A stretch of DNA of 7,420 bases from Acidobacteriaceae bacterium (GTDB lineage Bacteria > Acidobacteriota > Terriglobia > Terriglobales > Acidobacteriaceae), in NCBI GenBank assembly GCA_003132825.1, contig PKYX01000312.1, forward strand, positions 1 to 7,420, given 5' to 3'. Below, piece after piece: positions 1 through 5,864 of the stretch (positions are counted from its first letter, which is position 1; every line of letters starts with the position of its first letter). The position numbers and the translations under genes are program-made. The notes beneath the pieces were generated by a model that had not been told where the DNA came from, searched no databases, and worked only from the letters and a program-made list of their open reading frames with translations.

Positions 1-1790
1 GTCGTGCTGTCGGTAAAGACAGTCGTGTCGTTCCAGTCCAGGTCGAGCGGAACCCGGTCGGCAAATCCTGCGGCCGTCACGCCCGGCATATTCGCGACCG
101 CATCCAACATGCGCCGCTGCATGACCTTCACCTGGTCGCCGCTGTACCCGGCCATGTCAAGATCCGTGTTGACCTGGATTGCGTTTTGCGGATCAAAGCC
201 GAGGTTGCTGTCGAGCGACCTCACCAGACCTCGCACCGCGACGAGCGCCGAGGTCACAAGCACCGCGCAGACCGCGATCTGACCGGCCAGCAACAGATCG
301 CGCAAGGTGAAACGCCGCGGGAGCGTCGCTCCCGATGGGCCGCCTTTGATGGTCTGCCAAGGATTCGCCCGCAAGATCTGGCGTAGCGGAATGATGCCGA
401 AGAGCAGTCCGCTCAGCACCGCCAGCAGGAGTGCCACAAGGTAGGTGCGGCCGTCCGCATCGACCGACACATTGATGGGAATATTCGGAAGAGGCTGCCA
501 GGCGCTCAGCCAGCGCAGCAGAGCGACGCTGCCCAAGAGGCCAAGCAAGCCGCCGGCTAAGGAGACCAGGATGGCTTCTGTGAGCAGCCGGCGCAGAATC
601 CTTTTGTGGCTGGAACCAAGCGCCAGCCGCAAGGCAATCTCCCGCGAGCGGTCGGCGGCGCGAGCGCCAAACATGCCGCCCAGATTGGCGCAGGCCGCCA
701 GCAGAATCAGCCCAGTCAGAAACATCAGACCGCCCACAAACGCCCGCACCGGGCTCCCGAGCATATCCCCCAGTAGTCCGGGCCGGGCGAGAGCGAAGTT
801 TATGCTCCCGTCCTCTTTGGGATAAGCTCTGGCCAGAGATGCGGCGACCGTATTGAGATCCGCGGCGGCCTCGGCCGGACTCCTCCCCGACTTCAGAGGT
901 CCGACCAGCCACATACCCCGGGCGGCGCGCGAATTCAGGCCACTGAAGCCTTCAATTTGCTGCTGATTTACCAGGGGAGCCCAAAGATCGGGCGCAAAGA
1001 ACAGCTCCGTGCCGCGGAACTTGGCCGGCGCAACCCCAAGAATCGTATAGTTAAACTTGTTGAGTTGAACGACCCGTCCCACCACCCCGGGATCACTCTG
1101 GAAGTGGCTGTGCCAGTAAGCATAGCTGAGGACAATGTAAGGGGCACTGTTGGGGCCGTGCTCATCGGAGGCGTGGAAGAAGCGGCCGAGATAAGGCTGG
1201 ATGCTCAGGACGTCGAAGTAGTTCCCGCTGGCCTCATAGAGCCAGATGGGGGAGGTTCTGCCGCTTATATCCAGGCCGGCGGGCGCCATTTCATAAGCGA
1301 CGATGCCCTTGAAATCATGATTACGATCGCGCAGATCTAGGTAGTCAGGGTAGGACTGCGTCGGAGCCTGGCCGCGTTCGATCATGTAAAGATTCTGCGC
1401 CTGCGGCACCTTCAGGGGACGCAAGATCAGCGCATTCAGCGTGCCGAATACAACTGCGTTGGCCCCGATTCCCAAGGCCAGCGTAAAAACCGCCACTAGA
1501 GTAAACCCGGGAGACTTGCGCAACGCTCGAAAACTGAAACGTACATCCTGAACCAGGTTCTCGGTCAGCTGCCCCCCGAGCGCTTCGTGAGACTCCTCCT
1601 TGAACCTTTGATAGCCGCCGAACTCAATGCGCGCGCGCCGCTCGGCCTCGGCGCGAGCGAGACCGGAAGATTCAAGATCGTCGGCGCGGTGCTGTATGTG
1701 CGAGCGCAGCTCCTCCTCGATCTCACCCTCCAGGCGGGAGCGATGAAAAAAGCTGGAAGCTAGGGATTGAAGGGAAGCGATCAATCTCAT
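1..1790 (-). CDS. ADOP-type ABC transporter permease (MacB/FtsX-like), C-terminus outside window
   Basis: An open frame of 596 codons reads from ATG at 1790 to the left edge without a stop. Residues about 18-70 form the charged helical prefix domain of PadR-linked permeases (EGEIEEELRSHIQHRADDLE). A first membrane helix follows at about 95-123 (SPGFTLVAVFTLALGIGANA), then a MacB-like periplasmic domain at about 130-345 with SYPDYLDLRDRN, a VLSYAYWHSHF segment and FRGTELFFAPDLW. An FtsX-type domain follows with helices near 350-370, 402-428 and 449-470, and the second permease half begins near 500. Family members usually have about 800-870 residues, so roughly 200-270 are missing. No ATPase is seen nearby, as is usual for these orphan permeases, so the substrate is unknown; export or envelope function is inferred. 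The start has a GGAGG site and overlaps the padR stop as ATGA, implying translational coupling. The frame is intact throughout. Confidence 0.93.
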   Translation of the reverse strand, partial: MRLIASLQSLASSFFHRSRLEGEIEEELRSHIQHRADDLESSGLARAEAERRARIEFGGYQRFKEESHEALGGQLTENLVQDVRFSFRALRKSPGFTLVAVFTLALGIGANAVVFGTLNALILRPLKVPQAQNLYMIERGQAPTQSYPDYLDLRDRNHDFKGIVAYEMAPAGLDISGRTSPIWLYEASGNYFDVLSIQPYLGRFFHASDEHGPNSAPYIVLSYAYWHSHFQSDPGVVGRVVQLNKFNYTILGVAPAKFRGTELFFAPDLWAPLVNQQQIEGFSGLNSRAARGMWLVGPLKSGRSPAEAAADLNTVAASLARAYPKEDGSINFALARPGLLGDMLGSPVRAFVGGLMFLTGLILLAACANLGGMFGARAADRSREIALRLALGSSHKRILRRLLTEAILVSLAGGLLGLLGSVALLRWLSAWQPLPNIPINVSVDADGRTYLVALLLAVLSGLLFGIIPLRQILRANPWQTIKGGPSGATLPRRFTLRDLLLAGQIAVCAVLVTSALVAVRGLVRSLDSNLGFDPQNAIQVNTDLDMAGYSGDQVKVMQRRMLDAVANMPGVTAAGFADRVPLDLDWNDTTVFTDST

Positions 1791-2128
1791 ATTTCCTCCG
1801 GTTGCGCGGCCAGGGCCGAGGCCATGGCGGCGGCGAGACGATTCCAGCCCTCGGTTTCTTCGCGAAAGCGCTTGCGACCGGCAGCCGTGAGCTCGTAAAA
1901 CTTAGCGCGGCGATTGTTTTCGGAGGTGCCCCAGGTCGCCTTCAGGAGTCCCTGGCGCACCAGGCGAAACAGAGCCGGATACAGCGCCCCCTGTTCGATG
2001 AGCAGCGCACGGTCTGAGATTTGCCCGATCCGCAGCAGAACCCCGTAGCCATGGAGCGGTCCGAGAGAAACTGCCTTGAGGATGAGAAGATCGAGAGTTC
2101 CGGGAAGAAGCTCGGCCTGGTCGGTCAT
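1787..2128 (-). CDS. PadR-family transcriptional repressor
   Basis: A 113-residue protein with the short PadR layout: a winged helix-turn-helix and a single C-terminal dimerisation helix. Visible signatures are LPGTLDLLILKAV (8-20), HGYGVLLRI (26-34), the recognition region EQGALYPALFRLVRQGLL (45-62), and the wing NNRRAKFYELTAAGRKR (71-87), followed by an amphipathic helix (88-108). PadR proteins bind inverted repeats as dimers and usually repress their own operon. The ATG at 2126-2128 has an AGGAGGG Shine-Dalgarno at 2138-2132 (read on the minus strand), seven bases away. The stop overlaps the permease ATG by four bases, so the two genes form one transcription unit, and the repressor very probably controls the permease. 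The inducer cannot be read from the sequence. Confidence 0.95.
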   Translation of the reverse strand: MTDQAELLPGTLDLLILKAVSLGPLHGYGVLLRIGQISDRALLIEQGALYPALFRLVRQGLLKATWGTSENNRRAKFYELTAAGRKRFREETEGWNRLAAAMASALAAQPEEI

Positions 2129-2131
2129 GCG

Positions 2132-2202
2132 CCCTCCTAAGCTAGTCAGGAGAGTAGCGCAATCTCTCCTAATCTGTCAAGGAGAGCAGCTGGTACTCCC
2201 TT
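2132..2202. promoter_or_regulatory. Phased inverted-heptamer operator array in the padR promoter
   Basis: On the plus strand, heptamers alternate in orientation with 9-bp spacers. They are CCCTCCT (2132-2138, one mismatch, also the padR ribosome binding site), AGGAGAG (2148-2154), CTCTCCT (2164-2170) and AGGAGAG (2180-2186), with a weak fifth CTCCCTT at 2196-2202 (5 of 7). Starts fall exactly every 16 bp. Any neighbouring pair forms a dimer-sized inverted repeat, as expected for PadR operators. PadR binding here is inferred from position and symmetry. Confidence 0.7.
2151..2180 (-). promoter_or_regulatory. Likely sigma-70-type promoter of padR-permease operon
   Basis: Read on the minus strand, a perfect -35 box TTGACA lies at 2180-2175. 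TACTCT lies at 2156-2151 after an 18-bp spacer and would be a weak -10 box (3 of 6, with the important first, second and last bases kept). Both overlap the inverted heptamers, so a bound repressor would block polymerase. The predicted leader before the padR ATG is short, about 15 bases. Confidence 0.6.
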
Positions 2203-2614
2203 CGCTTGAGCGGTGCCCTATCCGGGAAGTCAGCGAGTGCTGACTCTGAGTGCATCCCATCGCGGGTTCAAGACTTCCGCTGGCCGTAGTTTCAAGGCTT
2301 CCTGGCTGTTGTCGATGGCCAGGAATTCGCGGTTTTCGGGTTCCGCTGCAGGGTCCCTTAGCCCCGTGAAGCGGGCGCCGCGGATTGCCACGATCGAAGA
2401 ACTCGCATGTGGCGAGGTGGGTAGAATGCCGATGTCACAATTTCTTTGTTTCAGGGTACATTGGGGGTGCGCGGGAGCAGTTTCGCCCCGCCTCCGGCCG
2501 CGCTCGCGGCTGTCGCGGAGGCCCGCTCCAGCGAGTCTTGTCGAATGCTGCCCCCAGTATTTCGGCTCGCTCTCGGCGAGTACAATGACCCCACTCCTGT
2601 TCGGAGCAGGAATC
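2187..2614. other. Gene-poor divergent intergenic region
   Basis: This stretch separates the minus-strand padR operon from the plus-strand activator gene. The activator frame stays open back to a GTG at 2213, but the extra residues look like chance translation and lack domain features. A 7-bp inverted repeat, AGTCAGC-gagt-GCTGACT, lies at 2228-2245. A TACAAT (2581-2586) could serve as a -10 for the activator gene, but no good -35 precedes it. On the minus strand, 2430-2230 reads as a plausible but unrecognised protein tail, possibly a decayed gene end. No tRNA, terminator or mobile element was seen. Confidence 0.5.
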
Positions 2615-4438
2615 ATGATGGGCGCGCTTCCTGAGAATGAAGCTGTCCCCCCGCCGATTTCGGTCGAAGACCGTCTCCGGCTGGTCATCGACACGATTCC
2701 ATGCCTGATTCTAAGAGCTAACCCCGACGGCTCTTTCGATTTCATCAATCAGCATTGGCTGGAATTCACCGGACTCAAAGCGGAGCAGGTACTCGGATGG
2801 GGCTGGCGCGCGGCCCTCCATCCTAAAGACATCAGAAGAGTAGTGACGAATTGGCGTGCGGGGCTGGCTGCCGGGGAACCCTTCGAGGATGAAGCGCGCA
2901 TACGACGGGTGGACGGGCAGTATCGCTGGTTTCTGATTCGTAACGTACCCCTGCGAGATGAGCAGGGACGCATCGTTCAGTGGTATGGAACGGGGCACGA
3001 CATCGATGAACTCAAACAAGCCGACGATCGCCTTCGGCTTGTGATCGACACCACTCCCGCCCTGCTGCACAGCGCCCGTCCTGACGGCTACTTGGACTTC
3101 TTCAACAAGAGGGTGCTCGATTATCTCGGTCTGTCGCTAGAGGACGTTAGCGGCTGGCGCTGGACCAGCGCCATTCACCCCGACGACGTTGAGGACATCC
3201 TAGGCAAGTGGCGTGCGTCCTTGGCGACGGGAGAACCTTTCGAAAGTGAAGCCCGCGTGCGACGGGCTGATGGAGCGTACTGCTGGCAATTCCACCGGAA
3301 AGTGCCGCTGCGCGACCAGGCGGGTAATATCGTGAAGTGGTTCGGCTCCAGCATTGAAATCGATGACCGGAAGCGCGCCGAAGACGCTCTGCGGAGGAGC
3401 TTTGAAGAAATCAAGGTGTTAAAGGATCAACTCTACAAAGAGAACCTGGCGTTGAAAGAGGAAATCGACCAAGCCTCCATGTTCGAAGAGATCGTCGGCT
3501 CTTCGGCAGCGCTTCGGCGCGTCCTGGTGCATGTGGCGAAGGTGGCGCCCACGGATTCGACTGTGCTCATCACAGGCGAGACGGGGACGGGCAAAGAACT
3601 AGTCGCGCGCGCGATTCATAAGCGATCGCAGCGCGCTGCGCGCGCGTTTGTCTCCGTGAACTGCGCCGCGATTCCGTCGTCTCTCGTCGCTTCCGAGCTG
3701 TTCGGCAGCGAGAAGGGGGCCTTTACGGGTGCGACGCAGCGCCGCTTGGGCCGCTTTGAGCTGGCCGATGGAGGAACAATTTTCCTCGACGAGATTGGCG
3801 AACTCCCGCACGAGACCCAGGTCACCCTACTGCGAGTGCTGCAGGAGCGAGCATTCGAACGTGTCGGAGGGAGCCACCCCATTGCTGTAAATGTTCGAGT
3901 GCTGGCCGCCACCAATCGCGATTTGCACGCCGCGGTGGATGCCGGCACCTTCCGACGAGACCTGTTTTACCGAGTCAACGTCTTTCCCATCCATATGCCC
4001 CCACTGCGCGAGCGGGTGGATGATATCCCCTTGCTCGTCGAGTACCTCACCGAGCGGTATGCGAGCAAAGCGGGCAAAAGGATCAAGAGTGTCAAGAAGA
4101 GGACGCTCGAGCTATTCCAGGAGTACGACTGGCCGGGAAATATTCGCGAACTACAAAACGTGGTAGAGAGGGCCGTGATCCTTTGCGACGGCGATACCCT
4201 GGAAGTGGATGAAACCTGGCTGCAGCGCGAATCACCAAAACCGAGCATCGCCATGCGAGGACTCGGTAGACTGGATGTAAATCGGGAAAAAGAAATGATC
4301 GAATCCGCGTTGACCCAGTCTCAAGGCCGCGTATCCGGTCCACTGGGCGCGGCTGCGAAACTGGGCATTCCACGTTCGACACTAGAATCCAGGATAAGAA
4401 CCCTGAGAATCAACAAGCATCGCTTCAAGTCTGGGTAG
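2615..4438 (+). CDS. Tandem-PAS sigma-54-dependent transcriptional activator (enhancer-binding protein, Fis HTH)
   Basis: A 607-residue cytoplasmic regulator. Two PAS_3-like domains lie at about 19-133 and 138-256, each starting DRLRLVIDT and containing HPxD, (A/V)RRxDGxYxW and VPLRDxxGxIVxW patterns. A helical linker at about 254-286 (RRSFEEIKVLKDQLYKENLA) follows. The AAA+ domain spans about 288-525: Walker A GETGTGKE (321-328), GAFTGA sigma-54 contact loop (368-373), Walker B ending D392-E393 (GGTIFLDEIGEL), a FRRDLFYRVNVFPI block and WPGNIRELQNVVERAVI. A Fis-type helix-turn-helix occupies about 575-603 (GAAAKLGIPRSTLESRI). There is no receiver domain, so the signal is probably sensed directly by the PAS pair; the ligand is unknown. 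The ATG at 2615 is preferred because GGAG lies eight bases upstream and PAS1 begins 18 residues later; ATG 2585 is an alternative. A matching sigma-54 promoter lies just downstream, its likely target. Confidence 0.95.
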   Translation: MMGALPENEAVPPPISVEDRLRLVIDTIPCLILRANPDGSFDFINQHWLEFTGLKAEQVLGWGWRAALHPKDIRRVVTNWRAGLAAGEPFEDEARIRRVDGQYRWFLIRNVPLRDEQGRIVQWYGTGHDIDELKQADDRLRLVIDTTPALLHSARPDGYLDFFNKRVLDYLGLSLEDVSGWRWTSAIHPDDVEDILGKWRASLATGEPFESEARVRRADGAYCWQFHRKVPLRDQAGNIVKWFGSSIEIDDRKRAEDALRRSFEEIKVLKDQLYKENLALKEEIDQASMFEEIVGSSAALRRVLVHVAKVAPTDSTVLITGETGTGKELVARAIHKRSQRAARAFVSVNCAAIPSSLVASELFGSEKGAFTGATQRRLGRFELADGGTIFLDEIGELPHETQVTLLRVLQERAFERVGGSHPIAVNVRVLAATNRDLHAAVDAGTFRRDLFYRVNVFPIHMPPLRERVDDIPLLVEYLTERYASKAGKRIKSVKKRTLELFQEYDWPGNIRELQNVVERAVILCDGDTLEVDETWLQRESPKPSIAMRGLGRLDVNREKEMIESALTQSQGRVSGPLGAAAKLGIPRSTLESRIRTLRINKHRFKSG

Positions 4439-4447
4439 ATTACCCAG
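4431..4447. repeat. Perfect 17-bp palindrome overlapping the activator stop codon
   Basis: CTGGGTA-gat-TACCCAG is a 7-bp perfect inverted repeat with a 3-base centre; the TAG stop lies inside it. As RNA it would make a tight hairpin at the end of the message, but no U-tract follows, so it is a poor intrinsic terminator. As DNA it could be a protein-binding site. Which one applies cannot be decided here. Confidence 0.6.
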
Positions 4448-4470
4448 CCGCACCCCTCCGCCTAGTCCGC

Positions 4471-4490
4471 ACTCTCAACGACTCTCACCG
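4471..4490. repeat. Short imperfect tandem repeat
   Basis: Two adjacent 10-bp units, ACTCTCAACG and ACTCTCACCG, differ by one base. They lie in the control region between the activator and the STAS gene. No role is evident. Confidence 0.4.
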
Positions 4491-4583
4491 CGTTGCCGTC
4501 AATCCCCACCTAGCCACGGCCAAGCACACCCGCTTTATCCGCCAGCGCTCGAAGTGTCGATGGCCCTGCTGGAACTCACCAAT

Positions 4584-4598
4584 TGGCGAAATTCGCCA
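4584..4598. promoter_or_regulatory. Candidate enhancer site for the sigma-54 activator
   Basis: TGGCGAAATTCGCCA is a perfect palindrome of two 7-bp arms around a single A. Its centre lies about 77 bp upstream of the predicted start from the -24/-12 promoter, a position where enhancer-binding protein dimers commonly sit. Between it and the promoter is an AT-rich patch (4630-4638) that could ease bending. Binding by the adjacent activator is inferred from position and symmetry. Confidence 0.55.
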
Positions 4599-4616
4599 CC
4601 GAGCTCTGGGAGCGAA

Positions 4617-4629
4617 GACTCGTCGAGTC
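4617..4629. repeat. 13-bp palindrome near the sigma-54 promoter
   Basis: GACTCG-T-CGAGTC is a perfect inverted repeat of 6-bp arms with a single central base, between the 15-bp palindrome and the promoter, at about -45. It could be a second regulator site. Its sequence does not match the other palindromes. Confidence 0.4.
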
Positions 4630-4642
4630 ATTAATTTAGGTC

Positions 4643-4658
4643 TGGCACCCTGGTTGCA
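4643..4658 (+). promoter_or_regulatory. Sigma-54 (-24/-12) promoter of the STAS-DUF1269-HdeD cluster
   Basis: TGGCACCCTGGTTGCA matches the sigma-54 consensus TGGCAC-N5-TTGC(A/T) completely. The invariant GG is at 4644-4645 and GC at 4656-4657, exactly 12 bp apart. Transcription should start near 4668, leaving a leader of about 13 bases before the ATG at 4682. The gene immediately upstream encodes a sigma-54 activator, which strongly supports the call. No other match of this quality was found by eye on either strand. Confidence 0.88.
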
Positions 4659-4681
4659 TTCTTAGCGAACGAGATCCGCAA

Positions 4682-4957
4682 ATGGTTTTGAAAATCGAGA
4701 AAGTATCGAATGGGCCGGACACTATTCTGCGGCTCAGCGGGCGAATCGAATCGGAACAGGTGCAGGAATTGAAGGCACAAATTGAGGGGAGCAAGCACAG
4801 GATCGCACTCGATCTTGAACAGGTGCGGCTGGTTGATCTGGATGCGGTGCACTGGCTGGCGGTTTGCGAAACCAAGGGAATCGAGCTCCGGCACTGCCCG
4901 CCATATGTACGGGAGTGGATTCTCTCCGAAAAGCCGAGGATTCGTGAGCTCGAATGA
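4682..4957 (+). CDS. Small STAS-like (anti-sigma-factor-antagonist fold) protein
   Basis: A 91-residue single-domain protein. The pattern fits a STAS fold: a beta strand with IEKV, TILRLSGRIES (14-24) as the second strand, a helix (25-36), the central strand IALDLEQVRLVDLDAVHWLAV (41-61), and a helix/strand ending GIELRHCPPYVREWI (66-80). In anti-anti-sigma factors this strand ends in Asp-Ser-Ser-Gly, carrying the phosphorylated serine; here the equivalent stretch is D52-L53-D54-A55, so phosphorylation by an anti-sigma kinase is unlikely. Such degenerate STAS proteins may act as partner-binding modules. It is the first gene behind the sigma-54 promoter. The ribosome binding site is weak (GAG near 4671) and the leader very short. 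No anti-sigma kinase is encoded in the window. Fold assignment is by pattern only. Confidence 0.75.
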   Translation: MVLKIEKVSNGPDTILRLSGRIESEQVQELKAQIEGSKHRIALDLEQVRLVDLDAVHWLAVCETKGIELRHCPPYVREWILSEKPRIRELE

Positions 4958-5072
4958 GGGTCCCCAAGTGCGACCGGGCGATCGGGCAAGGAACGTACTT
5001 GTCGGAAGTCATGGATTTACCGGTTCGAAAAGGTACTCGGGTGTCAATTCAAACTCAGAAAAGGAGATAGCT

Positions 5073-5771
5073 ATGGATCGCATGTTAGTGGTGGTTTTCG
5101 ACAATGAAAGCAAAGCGTACGAAGGAAAAAAGGCGCTTCTGCAGTTGGACGCAGAAGGCAGCATCAATGTTTACGCCTACGCGGTGCTGGCGAAGCATGC
5201 AGATGGCACCGCAACCGTGAAGCAAGGGGATGACTCTGGGCCGGTCGGCACTCTAATCGGCACCGCTCTCGGAAGCCTCATCGGGCTGCTGGGCGGGCCG
5301 ATAGGTTTGGCCATCGGCGCTACCGCAGGTCTGGCCGCGGGCGGCGCCGCCGACCTGAACAATGCTCGCATCGGCGAGGACTTCATCGACGACGTCATCA
5401 AGGTCTTGTTGCCAAACCGGGTGGCCGTGGTCGCCGAAATTGAAGAGGAATGGACCACGCCCGTGGACACCCGCATGGAAGCGATCGGCGGGTCTGTTTT
5501 CCGGCGCGCCCTCGCAGATGTAAAGCAGACCATCCACGAGGAAAACGTTGCCGCCATGAAGGCCGACCTGGCACAAATGAAGGCAGAGCACGCCAAAGCT
5601 CATGCCGACCGGAAAGCAAAGCTCCAGGAAAAGATCAATCAGCTCGATTCAAAGATACAGGCTCAGTTGCAAAAGGCGAAAGACAGACGTGAGGCCGCGG
5701 AACGTCAGGCGGAGGCAAAGGTCCAGATGCTCAGGACAAGAGCTGCGGCCGCAAAGGCTAAGGCCTCCTAA
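5073..5771 (+). CDS. DUF1269-type glycine-zipper protein with C-terminal coiled coil
   Basis: A 232-residue protein. Residues 1-50 form an alpha/beta domain (MDRMLVVVFDNESKAYEGKK, then VYAYAVLAKHADGTATV) typical of DUF1269 proteins. Residues 57-93 are hydrophobic and glycine-rich, with glycines at 59, 63, 67 and 71 (a glycine-zipper pattern) that may insert in or pack against a membrane. Residues 94-150 complete the domain (IGEDFIDDVIKVLLPNRVAVVAEIEEEW, in part), and 155-230 is a long charged coiled coil rich in Ala, Lys, Glu and Gln. The biochemical function of the family is unknown; it is often found with stress genes. ATG 5073 is chosen because AAGGAG (5061-5066) sits six bases upstream and the family N-terminus starts there; an in-frame extension to 4782 runs through the STAS gene in another frame and is rejected. 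The gap to the STAS gene is 115 bp. Confidence 0.85.
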   Translation: MDRMLVVVFDNESKAYEGKKALLQLDAEGSINVYAYAVLAKHADGTATVKQGDDSGPVGTLIGTALGSLIGLLGGPIGLAIGATAGLAAGGAADLNNARIGEDFIDDVIKVLLPNRVAVVAEIEEEWTTPVDTRMEAIGGSVFRRALADVKQTIHEENVAAMKADLAQMKAEHAKAHADRKAKLQEKINQLDSKIQAQLQKAKDRREAAERQAEAKVQMLRTRAAAAKAKAS

Positions 5772-5812
5772 CCAGAAACATCGCAGCCCAATTGGTTTCG
5801 GCACCTGCTCCA

Positions 5813-5835
5813 AGGGAGGTCGCGCAGACCTCCCT
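5813..5835 (+). other. Perfect 9-bp stem-loop between DUF1269 and hdeD-like genes
   Basis: Arms AGGGAGGTC (5813-5821) and GACCTCCCT (5827-5835) pair perfectly around the loop GCGCA. No U-run follows (CTAACC), so it is not a standard intrinsic terminator. It sits 29 bases before the hdeD-like start codon and could be an mRNA-processing or stability element, a leaky terminator, or a protein-binding site. Confidence 0.55.
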
Positions 5836-5864
5836 CTAACCAACATCACATAAGGGGGATGGAA

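Noticed and set aside
193..912. 239-residue minus-strand open frame
   Set aside because: It is an out-of-frame shadow of the permease gene, whose own frame gives continuous family-like sequence over the same bases.
957..1340. 127-residue plus-strand open frame
   Set aside because: It lies antisense to the periplasmic domain of the permease and has no supporting motif or ribosome binding site.
2255..2280. GCGGGTTCAAGACTTCCGC as a possible tRNA T-arm
   Set aside because: The loop and stem do not fit a T-arm and no acceptor, D or anticodon arms surround it.
2460..2478. GG-N10-GC match resembling a sigma-54 promoter upstream of the activator
   Set aside because: Only the GG and GC dinucleotides match within a G-rich run; the TGGCAC and TTGC contexts are missing.
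2213..2614. N-terminal extension of the activator gene from a GTG at 2213
   Set aside because: The extra 134 residues are low-complexity, Arg/Ser/Pro-rich chance translation, while ATG 2615 has a good GGAG site and sits just before the first PAS domain.
4500..4640. Possible transposase or integrase fragment between activator and STAS gene
   Set aside because: None of the translated frames shows a recognisable transposase motif, and no terminal inverted repeats or target duplications are present.
4782..5072. Extension of the DUF1269 frame upstream to 4782
   Set aside because: It overlaps the STAS gene in another frame and the family N-terminus begins at 5073 behind a strong AAGGAG.
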